From assembly GCA_963718405.1 (NCBI GenBank), contig CAVQYZ010000004.1:62001-126000 (forward strand): 64,000 nucleotides of DNA, given 5' to 3'. A program made the position numbers and the translations under genes. The DNA is from Bog-756 sp963718405. GTDB taxonomy: Bacteria; Actinomycetota; Acidimicrobiia; Acidimicrobiales; RAAP-2. The stretch's first letter is position 1. Every line of letters begins with the position of its first letter. Below, one piece after another: positions 9,101 through 18,115 of the stretch. Below the pieces are notes generated by a model. It ran no database searches and had not been told where the DNA came from. It saw only the letters and a list, made by a program, of their open reading frames with translations.

Positions 9101-11670
9101 TCAATTCGTCGAGAAGGTCGGCGGCCCGGCGTGCGCCGAGTGGGCCCGGGCCAGTACCGCTCCGTAGTCGTCGAGACGGGCGGGCTTGGTGAGGAAGTCA
9201 TCCATCCCGGCCTCGGTACAGGCCTGGTGGTCCTCGATGAGGACGCTGGCCGTGAGGCCCACGATGTAGGGCTGGCCGTGGGGAGGGTGGCCGCCGCGGA
9301 TGGTGGTGGTTGCCGTCAATCCGTCCATGACCGGCATCTGGACGTCCATGAACACCGCGTCGTAGGGGGCCAGGGACACCGCGTCGACGGCCTCGAGGCC
9401 GTTGCCCACCACGTCGACCAGGTGTCCGAGTTTCTCGAGAAGCAGCCGACCCACCCGTTGATTGACGATGTTGTCTTCGACCAGCAGGACCCGCATCGGC
9501 TCGGCTGACTCAGCTCCCCCGCCTCTCGGTGTGAGCCGACGCTCGACCGGTACCTCTGACGCCAGAGCATCGGCCATGGCCTCCTTGAGGCGGGCCGACC
9601 TGAGGGGCTTCGACAGAATGGCAAAGAACAGCTCGGGCTGTTCGATTTGGGTGCGGTCCACGCGGCCGCTCAGCAGGATGATGGGGATGTGGCTCGTTGC
9701 CACGCCGGCCCGGAGCCTCTGGGCCAGCTCCTCGCCGGTCATGCCCGGCATCACCATGTCCATCATCACCACGTCGAAGTGCGCCCCTGACTCGATGAGT
9801 TCGGACGCCGCAGCGCTGTTCGGCGCGTCGGTCACCCTCATTCCCCAACCTTCCAGCTGGAGCCGCACGACCCGACGGTTGGTCGCACTGTCGTCGACGA
9901 TGAGGGCCGAGTGACCGGCCAGGGTGGCCCCGGGGTCCGGTCCGGTCTCCCCGGTCTCCCGAGCGGGAGCGAGCCCGATGGAGAATCTGAAGGTGCTGCC
10001 CTGACCCATGGTGCTCTCGACCGTCAGGGCGCCGCCCATGGCCTCGACCAGCTGCTTGCTGATGGCCAGCCCCAAGCCGGTGCCCCCGTACAGGCGGGTG
10101 GTCGACCGGTCGACCTGGCTGAATGAATCGAACAGGCTGCTCAGGCGATCGGCGGGGATCCCGATGCCGGTATCGGCCACCGAAAAGCGCAGGACCCCCT
10201 CACTCTCGTCCTGACCGATCGGCTCGACCGTCAACAGCACATGACCCCGGTCGGTGAACTTGACGGCATTGCCGAGCAGATTGACCAACACCTGGCGCAG
10301 ACGGGTGACATCACCGGTCACGTTCGTCGGGCATCGGCTATCCAGCTCACCGATCAGCTCAATACCTTTGTTGTTGACTGCCGTGGCCACATCGAGAGCG
10401 TCTTCGACACACTCCCGGAGATTGAACACCTGGTTCTCCAGCTCCAGGCCACCGGCTTCGATCTTGGAGAAGTCCAGGACGTCGTTGATGATGCTGAGCA
10501 GGGCATCCCCGCTGTTGCGGACGGTTTCGACGAACTCCTGCTGGACGGCATCGAGGGACGTTCCCAATAGCAGTCCGGTCATCCCGATCACAGCGTTCAT
10601 CGGTGTCCGGATCTCGTGGCTCATCATGGCCAGGAACGCCGACTTCTCCGCCGTGGCCTGAAGGGCCACGTCCCGCGCCGCCTCCAGGTCACGTCGGGCC
10701 GCCAACACCGCATTTCGGTCCGCCAGCACCCGGCCCATCAGGAGCAGCGCCAGCAAGCCCACCAAGGCGAAGACCGAGAGGAGCAGCCAGGGGATCCAAT
10801 CTCCCCGCAGGGGCTGATAGAGCAAGGCCTCGGGGATGGTGGCCACCAGGGTCCACGGGGTGCCGATCACCCGGGCCGAGGCGTAGTACTGCTCGGATCC
10901 CGCCGCTCGGTAGGGACCCGATGGACCCCTGCTTCATGGCTGAGGCCAGTGCCGGATCCATGCCCTTGAGGGCGATGGAGGGACCAGGTCCCGAGGTGGC
11001 CACCAGCGAACCGACGGAGTCGGTCACATAGACCGCGGCCGTCGGGTGCGGAAAGGCACTGGCCAGGTAGGCACTCAGCGGGCTGTCCTGAACGTCGAAC
11101 CCGGCGCTGAACACCGTCGGATCCTTCGATGACAGGCGCCGGAATGGCCACGGCCACGATCGGACGTCCGTTTCACCGCCGAGAGCACGACATTGGACAC
11201 GCCGATCCGCCCGTCGTGCGCCTGGCGGAGATGGGCGTATCGACTGGTCATCAGCGTCCCGATCAGGGCAGGGTCGGCGGGATAGGCCCGGATCAGCTGG
11301 CCCTGTCCGTTGAGGAACACCGCGGCCGGAGTGGACAGGGACGCCGCGGCCAGGGCCATAGTCGGCGGCCGAGGGGTCCGGGCCGGCCAGGTCCTGGGCT
11401 TCCACCAGTCGTTCGTGGGTGGCCAGCTGGTTCACATAGGTGGTGACCAAGGCGGCCCCGGACGTGACCTTGGTCCCGTACCGATTGTTCGATGAGCGCC
11501 CGCGCTGACGACTGCGAGGCGAAGAGCGTCACTCCTGAGGCGGCCAGTACGGCCACCAGCACGAAGACGGCGATGACCCCGGGGCCCGAGACCAGGGCCC
11601 GGGCAGCGGACCGGACACTCAGGTCATCGGCCGGAGGAGGTGGCGGCACGCTCCGACGTTGACGAGCCAC
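9101..11670 (-). CDS. hybrid sensor histidine kinase (dCACHE-like sensor, HisKA, HATPase, two receivers), N-terminal half frameshifted
   Basis: The signalling half is intact in one frame from about 10870: a second membrane helix (WLLLSVFALVGLLALLLMG), HisKA with H-box AMMSHEIRTPMNAVIGMTGL, N-box NLLGNAVKFTD, G1 DTGIGIP and G2 GGTGLGLAIS, then receiver 1 (ALIVDDS, phospho-Asp in VVMMDMVMPG) and receiver 2 (RVLLVEDN, phospho-Asp in AVFMDVQMPV). No HPt domain is present. ATG 11670 begins a first membrane helix (VIAVFVLVAVLAASGVTLF). The extracellular sensor between the helices is spread over at least three frames, with breaks near 11465, 11355, 11170, 11115 and 10905. It still reads as a dCACHE-like domain. 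No partner regulator gene is adjacent. Confidence 0.85.
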
Positions 11671-11920
11671 TACCAGCAGCTCGTGTTCATGGATACGTAT
11701 CGGCCGAAGGGGCCACCAACTGAAGCACGAACTTCCCCGGGTCCCAAGTGAGTGGGGCCGGCCGGGGAGTCTCCGAGGGTCGGGCTCGCCTCTGTCCCTC
11801 CCGAACCGGGGGGATAGTGTCGCTGGCCATGGGCGAGGTGTACGTAGCGGAGGACGATCTTGCTCTCCGGTGATCCTGGTGCTCGGTCAGGCTCTCGGTA
11901 GATCAGGGGGTCAGCGGACG
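11671..11920. other. intergenic, no gene seen
   Basis: The 250 bases between the kinase start and the alpha/beta hydrolase hold no convincing reading frame. They presumably carry the divergent promoters of both genes; I could not identify a confident -10/-35 pair or operator. Confidence 0.4.
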
Positions 11921-12543
11921 ATGCGTCCGGTATGGGCCCCCGCTAGGCATCAGGGCGATGACTCCGCCGGCGTCTCTCCGGCCTGGTCCTGACCCCGGGG
12001 GCCGGGGCCGGTCGGGACCAGCCGGCCCTGGTGGCGGTGGACGCCGCGGTGCGTTCGCGGGGTCTGACCGTCGAGCGGATCGAGTTCCCCGGGCGGACGG
12101 CGGGGCGGCGGCGACCGGACCCGCCCGAGGTCTGTATGGCCTCGGTCCGAACGGCCACCACGGGACTGGCCGAACGGCTCGGCGTGCCCACGTCCGCCGT
12201 CGCCGTGGGGGGCCGGTCGATGGGGGGCCGGATGTGTTCGATGGCCGCCGCCGAGGGGCTGGAGGTGGCAGCCCTGGTCCTCATCAGCTACCCGCTCCAC
12301 CCGGCCGGAAAGCCCGAGCGACTCCGGACCGCCCACTTCCCCGCACTCCACGTGCCCTGCCTGTTCGTCAGCGGGCGCCGGGACGCCCTGGGCGCGCCCG
12401 ACGAGATCGAACGCCGGACCGCCGCCATCCCCGGCCCGGTCACGCTGGTCTTTGTGGATGGGGACCACTCCCTCCGACGGCGTGACGCCGACGTTGCCGA
12501 CATCGTGGCTGACTGGCTGGCCGATCTCAGGGACACCGACTGA
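11921..12543 (+). CDS. alpha/beta hydrolase of the KANL3/Tex30 type, probable frameshift near the start
   Basis: The frame from 12031 carries most of the fold. The nucleophile elbow is GGRSMGGRMCSM (Ser in G-x-S-x-G), followed by LVLISYPLHPAGKPERLRT, a strand with LFVSGRRDALG (acid) and VDGDHSL (His). This order is typical of the KANL3/Tex30-like alpha/beta hydrolase family of uncertain substrate. The expected first strand, LVLTPGAGAGRDQPALVAVD, lies just upstream at 11983 but has no start codon in its frame. An ATG at 11921 in the neighbouring frame reads into DDSAGVS, which fits the family's N-terminus, so a one-base slip at about 11972-11980 is likely. A caller ignoring this would use GTG 12031. 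Confidence 0.7.
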
Positions 12544-12589
12544 CCATGTCCCGCCGAGTCCATGAGCCCCCCGGCCCGGGGCAGACCGC

Positions 12590-13735
12590 TCAGGTTTCGA
12601 TGTTGAAGGCGGCGTAGTACGGCGCGAAGCGCTCCCTGATCTGATCGGGCTCCAGTCCGAAGTCAGAGAGCTGATAGGTGTGTGAGCCCTGTGCGCCCGG
12701 CTCGTGGGTGCCGGCCCACTGGCTCACGGCGGCCCGGGAGTGCTGGTCGAAAGGAAGACCGATCTGGGCCAGGCCCTTTTCCAAGGCGGCCACGGGATCG
12801 GTCTGGAGCTCGGCGAAGGAGATGTCGGCGAACCGGTCGGCGCCCGTCCGTTCCCGGAACTCCATGGCCCGCTGGACGGCGATCCACCACCGGTCGAGCT
12901 CCTCAGCACCCAGTTCGAAGGAGTCGTCCCGGTCGCTGCTCCAGCTGCGGGTGTAGTGGATGAGGCTGCAGACCGAGCCCAGGACCTTGGTGGGATCGCG
13001 GTGACTCCAGAGGAAGCGGGCATTGGGGTAGGCCTTGACCAGGTCATCGAGGGCGAACATGTGTACCGGCGTCTTCAGGTGCCACAGGGTGGGTGGGCAG
13101 TGCCACTGGAGCAGGCGGAGCACCCGTCGGTGGTAGCGGTAGGTCTCCTCCATGTCGGTGTCGATGACCCACTGGAGGTAGGACGGCACCCGGGCGAAGC
13201 CGTCGAAGTGGACGGTGCGGAAACTCATGCCCATGAGGTCCTGGCATTCGGTGGCGGACGTGGCTTCGGTGTTGTGCATGGTCTGCATGAGCGGGAAGGC
13301 CTCGTTCATCATGGCGATCCCCTCCTCGGTGGCGGCAATCCGGGGATCGGTGTGCTCGGTGGCCTTCTCCGGTGGAGGCACCGGCGAGCCCGACTCCCAG
13401 GTCCGCAGGGACCGGAACTGGGGGTCGGCCGCCACCAGCTGGCTCAGGGCGGTGGTGCCGGTCCGGGGCAGCCCGATGACGAACACCGGGCCCTCGATGA
13501 CCTCGTCCTCTATCTCGGGATGGAGTCGGTAGGTCTCCTCGACCCCCAGCCGGGCCGCCAACAGCATGCTCAGGCGCATCTGCTGCATGGCCTGGCCCAG
13601 TTCGGTCAGCCCGCCCTCCTCATTCATCGACGTGACCAGCCGTTCGAGCCCCTGGCGGTAGTAGTCACCGCCGGTGTCGTCCACTCCGGCCTGGGCCCGG
13701 GCGTCCTTCTCGATCTCGTCCACGTCGAGACTCAT
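12590..13735 (-). CDS. sulfotransferase family protein
   Basis: 381 aa, cytosolic. The 5'-phosphosulfate-binding loop is VFVIGLPRTGTTALSQLVAA (residues about 83-102) and the 3'-phosphate-binding region is FLWSHRDPTKVLGSVCSLIH, the standard pair for PAPS-dependent sulfotransferases of the Sulfotransfer_3 type common in actinobacteria. The acceptor is probably a lipid or small hydrophobic alcohol, which is inference from family members. The start ATG overlaps the stop of the upstream DUF1214 gene (ATGA at 13732-13735), so the two are co-translated and probably act in one pathway. Confidence 0.88.
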   Translation of the reverse strand: MSLDVDEIEKDARAQAGVDDTGGDYYRQGLERLVTSMNEEGGLTELGQAMQQMRLSMLLAARLGVEETYRLHPEIEDEVIEGPVFVIGLPRTGTTALSQLVAADPQFRSLRTWESGSPVPPPEKATEHTDPRIAATEEGIAMMNEAFPLMQTMHNTEATSATECQDLMGMSFRTVHFDGFARVPSYLQWVIDTDMEETYRYHRRVLRLLQWHCPPTLWHLKTPVHMFALDDLVKAYPNARFLWSHRDPTKVLGSVCSLIHYTRSWSSDRDDSFELGAEELDRWWIAVQRAMEFRERTGADRFADISFAELQTDPVAALEKGLAQIGLPFDQHSRAAVSQWAGTHEPGAQGSHTYQLSDFGLEPDQIRERFAPYYAAFNIET

Positions 13736-14959
13736 CGGGCGAACCGCCTGCTCACGGCGTTCTGTCGGATGGCGATGGCTGCGGCCCGTTCGCTCGGCGA
13801 CAACCGTCGGGCGTTCGGGGGCAACTGGTCATCGAGTTGGTCGAACCGGACCACCCTGGTGGTCGGGACCGGAGCGGTCTCCGTCCGGACGCAGCGCAGG
13901 ATGATCGGCCCCTCGCTGTGCCCGGCGGTGTCGAGCCAGTTGGCCACGCCGGGGTCGTGATGGGCCACCACCACCCGAACCTTGCCGTCATCGTCCACCG
14001 TGGCCTGGTAACCGTTCAGGCTGGACTGGTGATTGCCGTAGTCGATGGTCTCCCACCAGATGTTGCCCAGCGAGTAGCTCCAGTACAGGCCCTCCGGCGG
14101 ATCGACCTCGATGATCAGGGCCTCGTCAGGGGCCAACTTCCACGAGCCGATGACCGGACGGTTTTCGGCCGCGGCCCCCATGGCTGTTCCATCCAGGGGA
14201 GGGAGGAAGGTGTTGGGCGCCTCGGGATTGGAGAAGCCCAGGAAGAAGTGGAGATTCTCCTCCACGAAGTCGCCCAGGGCGACGACCTGACGGGCTATGG
14301 CCGCCTTCGGCTCCTCCGGGATGTGCTCTTCATCGGGGGGACCCGAGAGCGTCTCGATGGACATGGTCACGGGGACTTCGTGCTCCCAGTCGTAGAAGAA
14401 GTGCCGGACCACCAGCATGGTGGCCCCCTCGTCCAAGGGGAGCCAGTTGCCGTCGTGGCGCTCGGCCGAGAGGATGATCTCGAACTCCCCGTTCGGGGCC
14501 CAGTTCGAACTCGTCGATCAGGGCGTTGGCGGTGGAACCCATGCCGGCCATGACCTGCAGTCCGACGTACCGGGCTGAACCCCGATTGCCCCACAGCCGG
14601 TAGGTGGAGCCACCTCTCAGGGCCGAGCCCACATAGATGCAGTCCGGGCACTCCATGCCCCACTTGTAGGCGGCGTCCATGCCCGAAGGCTTGATCGCCG
14701 GGACGTGGTCCAGCCCCCGCCGGAGCAGCTCGTCGATGCCCACACCCAACAGGACCAGGAGGTGACGGAAGCCCGAGGCCCGGTCTACCGGGTCGTTGGG
14801 GACGGTGTCGGAAAGTACGATCTCACCGGTCTGCCTCAGCTTGTCCAGTAGTTGGTTCCAGGCCGCACCGGAGTCGAGATCCCGGCCGGTGGCATCGCCG
14901 GCGGTGGCGGCCTCGCTCACCGAGAAGGGGAGCCAGGCAGGATTCTTGAACGAGCTCAT
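13732..14959 (-). CDS. DUF1214 domain-containing protein, split by one frameshift
   Basis: The first frame (from ATG 14959) gives a helical N-terminal domain followed by YVGSALRGGSTYRLWGNRGS and VGLQVMAGMGSTANALIDEF. The second frame (to 13732) continues with the beta-rich DUF1214 part: DEGATMLVVRHFFYDWEHEV, APDEALIIEVDPPEGLYWSY, SLGNIWWETIDYGNHQSSLN. The switch falls at about 14500. The joined protein is about 408 aa without signal peptide. DUF1214 proteins have no assigned activity. The ATGA overlap with the sulfotransferase gene marks an operon, suggesting a joint role in modifying a lipid or xenobiotic (inference). Confidence 0.8.
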
Positions 14960-15363
14960 GACCGGACGGGCCCTGGTGGCGTAGCCGACATTGAAGGTCT
15001 CCCCGGTCTCGATAGGCGCTGCGGAACAACGGGAATGATGTTTTCACAAATGTCCGGCGGTGCGACGAGTGGACCGGGGGTCGATCCCGACGAGGGGCCG
15101 GAGCCGCCGGGAGGCCAGGACGTGCAGCACCCCCTGCTCTCACATGCGGGTACTCGGTACAACGGCCCGGGCCCGTGGTGCGCCTTGGTCGACCTGTCAG
15201 CTCCGCCTGGGCAAGGCCATGCCCACCACCGGCTGGTTGAGGACGAGCGATCCGGTGGATCCCTAGAAGAGGGCGTCACCAAAAGGAGAAGATGCCCCGT
15301 CACCACCACTACCGTTCCGAGCAGCAAGAGGGCTGAGGCGCTGAGGATTCGCAGTGATCGCAT
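14956..15363 (-). CDS. possible small membrane-anchored protein upstream of the DUF1214 gene
   Basis: 135 codons from ATG 15363. The first 30 residues are a good signal anchor (LRILSASALLLLGTVVVVTG and a further hydrophobic stretch). The remainder is Pro/Ser/Arg/Gly-rich and looks like out-of-frame or disordered sequence, so a frameshift soon after the leader is possible. The TGA overlaps the ATG of the DUF1214 gene (ATGA), which is the main argument that something is translated here. No family recognised. Confidence 0.35.
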   Translation of the reverse strand: MRSLRILSASALLLLGTVVVVTGHLLLLVTPSSRDPPDRSSSTSRWWAWPCPGGADRSTKAHHGPGPLYRVPACESRGCCTSWPPGGSGPSSGSTPGPLVAPPDICENIIPVVPQRLSRPGRPSMSATPPGPVRS

Positions 15364-15445
15364 GGCTTCGGTCCGGGCCCTTTGGTGGGTGTTTGGCACG
15401 GGGCGATGTCCGCTACGGACTCCCGCCCCATACCATCGTCCGGTC

Positions 15446-16426
15446 ATGACCCGCTTCCGCCCAGGTGGCACCGCCACTCGAAAGCAGGCCGGCCCATCCT
15501 CGTATTCGATCCGCCGGCGGCTGATGATGGCCGGCACCGCTCTGGCCGGCGTCGGGGTGGTGGTGTTGGCCCTCTCGTCCCTGGCCGGGTCCTCCGCCAC
15601 GAGTGCCACGGCGTCTGTGGTCCGCTCCTACGTGGCCCTGGGTGATTCCTTCACCGCCGGCCCGGGCATACCGCTCCAACTCGGAGCCGGCACCAGGCCC
15701 ACCGCTCCGGCGCCATGCCTGCGTTCCTCGGACAACTACCCGTCCCTTACCGCCCGGGCGCTGGGGCTGCATCTGCGTGACGCCAGCTGTTCGGGCGCCA
15801 CGACCCGGGACTTGACGGCACCCCAGGGGCCGGGGATTCCCGCCCAGCTGTCTTCGCTCCACCCGACGACATCGTTGGTCTCCTTGGGGATCGGCGGAAA
15901 CGACCTCGGCTTCTCGACCATCGCCGAGAACTGTGTGGCGGTCACGCCCTGGGGTGTCACCCGGGTGGGATGGAGCTGCAAGTCGCACTACACGCCCGAT
16001 GGAGTCGATCAACTGGGCCTGGCCGTACAACAGGTCGGGGCCAAGGTGGCCACGGCGCTCCAGGAGATCCGGAGCCGTGCCCCCCACGCCAGGGTGTTCG
16101 TCATCGGCTATCCGGACCTCCTGCCCCCGAGCGGGTCGGGGTGCTGGCCCGTCCTTCCGTTTTCGGCCCGCGACCTCGGGTACCTGCGCGGCGTGGAGAC
16201 CCAACTCGACGCCACCCTGGCCCGCGAGGCCTCGGCGGCCCACGACGTCTATGTCGACATGGCCACCCCGAGTGCGTCTCACAGCGCCTGCACGGCGGCG
16301 GACTCCCGCTGGGTGGATCCGCTCCTGGTCTCGTCCGACGGCTACCCCCTGCACCCCAGTGCGGTGGGGATGGCCGGTATGGCCAGGGTTCTGGAACGGG
16401 CCATCGGATCGGTCGGACCCAACTAG
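15446..16426 (+). CDS. secreted SGNH/GDSL hydrolase (SEST-like esterase)
   Basis: 326 aa from ATG 15446. Residues 25-55 form a signal peptide or anchor (LMMAGTALAGVGVVVLALSS). Catalytic blocks of the SGNH family are present in order: GDSFTAGPG (nucleophile Ser), an Asn block near RSSDNYPSLTARALG, GIGGNDLGFS (Gly/Asn oxyanion) and SDGYPLHPSAVGMAGM (Asp and His). Paired cysteines (PCLRSSDN, DASCSGA, ENCVAV, WSCKSH, GCWPV, SACTAAD) suggest the disulfides seen in Streptomyces secreted esterases. Likely substrates are esters in polymers or lipids, which is inference. A longer in-frame extension to 14852 would overlap opposite-strand genes and was not used. Confidence 0.88.
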   Translation: MTRFRPGGTATRKQAGPSSYSIRRRLMMAGTALAGVGVVVLALSSLAGSSATSATASVVRSYVALGDSFTAGPGIPLQLGAGTRPTAPAPCLRSSDNYPSLTARALGLHLRDASCSGATTRDLTAPQGPGIPAQLSSLHPTTSLVSLGIGGNDLGFSTIAENCVAVTPWGVTRVGWSCKSHYTPDGVDQLGLAVQQVGAKVATALQEIRSRAPHARVFVIGYPDLLPPSGSGCWPVLPFSARDLGYLRGVETQLDATLAREASAAHDVYVDMATPSASHSACTAADSRWVDPLLVSSDGYPLHPSAVGMAGMARVLERAIGSVGPN

Positions 16427-16496
16427 GGGCTGACTCCGGGCTCGCTCCAATGACCCGATCGTTGGCGTCGGACCGTGCCTCCGAGGTGGAAGACGG

Positions 16497-17402
16497 TCAG
16501 CCTTCGAAGTAGTGGCCCTGGTGGAGATCGTCGATGAGCCCGGGATGGGTCGGGTGCCAATCGAGTAGCTCCTGGGTCAGGGTGCTGGACACCGGGTTGT
16601 CCAGGCCGGCGAAAAGGGCCAGATAGTCGAAGTACCCGGCCACCTCGTCAGGTTGAATGCTGACAGCCGGCACGCCCAGATGGTGGCCGATCACTTCGGC
16701 GATCTCTCGGAACGGCACGCCGTCGTCGCCGACGCCGTGCAACCGGGTACCACCCGGTGCTCCTTCGAGGGCCAGGCGGTAGAGAACGGCCACGTCGAGC
16801 GTGTGCCCGGCCGGCCAGCGGTTCGACCCATCGCCTATGTATCCGGCCTTGCCCTGCTCACGGGCGAACCGGATCAGGGTCGGGGTGAAGCCGGTCCGGT
16901 CGAGCGAGCTGTGGACCAGAGGGGGAAGGCGCACGACGGATGAGCGGACCCCACGCCGGGCCAGGGCGATCACGGCGTTCTCGGCGTCGATCCGCGGCCC
17001 GGCCGGCATGACGTCGGCCTCGGTCCCGATGCCTTCCAGCCCTCCGAAGGCCAGCGGGAGGGTCCCCGAGGTCCCTACCAGGGGCTTTCCCGTGCCCTCG
17101 AGGGTGTCACCGATGGCCTCGAGGGCACCGAGATCGGCCTCCAGCGCCCCTTCGAAGTCGCCCGAGTTCATCTCGTCGTGCTTGAAGGCCAGGTGGATGA
17201 CTCCGTCGGACCCGGCCACGGCCGCCCGCAGGATGTCGTGGTCGTCGAGAGAACCGCGCTGGACGTCCGCCCCGAGGGCGGCCACCGCCGTGGCGGAGGT
17301 TTCCGACCGGGCCAACCCGAGGACGGTGTGTCCGGCCCCGAGCAGTTCGGGGATGACGGCTGATGCGATGTGTCCGGATGCGCCGGTGATGAACACGTTC
17401 AT
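16497..17402 (-). CDS. NAD(P)-dependent epimerase/SDR oxidoreductase
   Basis: 301 aa. The Rossmann glycine motif ITGASGHIASAV is at the N-terminus, typical of extended/atypical SDRs; DGVIHLAFKHDE and VRLPPLVHSSLDRTGFTP are further family landmarks. The canonical YxxxK is not obvious, as in several atypical SDRs, so activity may be reductive or merely binding. It is transcribed divergently from a TetR gene with a 122-bp intergenic region containing two inverted repeats; the pair is a common arrangement in which the TetR protein represses the oxidoreductase. Confidence 0.85.
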   Translation of the reverse strand: MNVFITGASGHIASAVIPELLGAGHTVLGLARSETSATAVAALGADVQRGSLDDHDILRAAVAGSDGVIHLAFKHDEMNSGDFEGALEADLGALEAIGDTLEGTGKPLVGTSGTLPLAFGGLEGIGTEADVMPAGPRIDAENAVIALARRGVRSSVVRLPPLVHSSLDRTGFTPTLIRFAREQGKAGYIGDGSNRWPAGHTLDVAVLYRLALEGAPGGTRLHGVGDDGVPFREIAEVIGHHLGVPAVSIQPDEVAGYFDYLALFAGLDNPVSSTLTQELLDWHPTHPGLIDDLHQGHYFEG

Positions 17403-17449
17403 GGAGACTCCTTGACGGTGGGTTGGTCTGTCCGAGGATGCAGCGGACG

Positions 17450-17472
17450 GTCATGACACTTGGTGTCATGAC
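17450..17472. promoter_or_regulatory. perfect inverted repeat, likely TetR operator 1
   Basis: GTCATGACAC (17450-17459), spacer TTG, GTGTCATGAC (17463-17472): perfect 10-bp arms. It sits midway between the divergent SDR and TetR genes. Confidence 0.7.
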
Positions 17473-17485
17473 TACAGTACCAGGA

Positions 17486-17502
17486 ATGTCACCTGGTGTC
17501 AT
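17486..17502. promoter_or_regulatory. imperfect inverted repeat, likely TetR operator 2
   Basis: ATGTCACC-T-GGTGTCAT, one mismatch between arms. It shares the half-site TGGTGTCAT with the perfect repeat at 17450-17472 and ends 22 bases before the TetR start codon, suggesting that the TetR protein binds both and controls itself. Confidence 0.6.
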
Positions 17503-17524
17503 CACACGCCCGTAGGATCGTGCC

Positions 17525-18115
17525 ATGGTGCGCTGGGAGGCCGGATCGGACGGGAGGCTGGTGCGGGCGGCCTACGAGCTGTTCGCTGAGCGCGGCTACG
17601 AACAGGTCACCGTGGCCGAGATCGCCGCCCGGGCCGGGCTGACCAAGCGGACGTTCTTCCGGTACTTCCCCGACAAACGTGAGGTGCTGTTCTCGGGAGC
17701 CGCGGAGTTCCAGGCAGGGGTGGTCTCGGCTGTGGCCGGTGCGCCCGCGGGAAGGGCCCCGATCGATGCCGTGGCCGAGGCGCTGGTACTGGCCGGAGAG
17801 AGCCTCGCCGCCCTCGGCGAACCGGCTCGCCAGCGCCAACGTCTCATCGACGGCTCGCCGGACCTGCGGGAGCGCGAGATGATCAAGATGGCCACCCTCA
17901 CGGCGGAGATCGGAGCCGCGCTGGAGCAACGGGGGGTTCCGGCCCAGGTGGCCGGCCTCACCGCTCAAGCGGGGATGGCGGTGTTCAAGACGGCCTTCGA
18001 GCGCTGGGCCGGCCTGGACGGCGACGTTGCGTTCTCGCCTCTCTTCCGGCAAGCGCTGGGTGAACTCCGGTCGGCCATTGATCCGGGCCCCGGGGCCGAA
18101 CCGGGCCGTGGGTGA
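17525..18115 (+). CDS. TetR family transcriptional regulator
   Basis: 196 aa. The N-terminal TetR HTH is clear: LVRAAYELFAERGYEQVTVAEIAARAGLTKRTFFRYFPDKREVLF, with the hallmark recognition helix followed by F-x-R-Y-F-x-x-K. The C-terminal helical ligand-binding domain is not assignable to a ligand. It probably represses the divergent SDR gene and itself through the repeats at 17450-17502. Its 3' end meets the photolyase gene on the opposite strand, whose frame has no stop and runs antisense through this gene. Confidence 0.88.
   Translation: MVRWEAGSDGRLVRAAYELFAERGYEQVTVAEIAARAGLTKRTFFRYFPDKREVLFSGAAEFQAGVVSAVAGAPAGRAPIDAVAEALVLAGESLAALGEPARQRQRLIDGSPDLREREMIKMATLTAEIGAALEQRGVPAQVAGLTAQAGMAVFKTAFERWAGLDGDVAFSPLFRQALGELRSAIDPGPGAEPGRG

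Noticed and set aside
13732..14436. Two separate genes for DUF1214 N- and C-terminal parts
   Set aside because: The frames overlap and together form one continuous family member; a frameshift is simpler.
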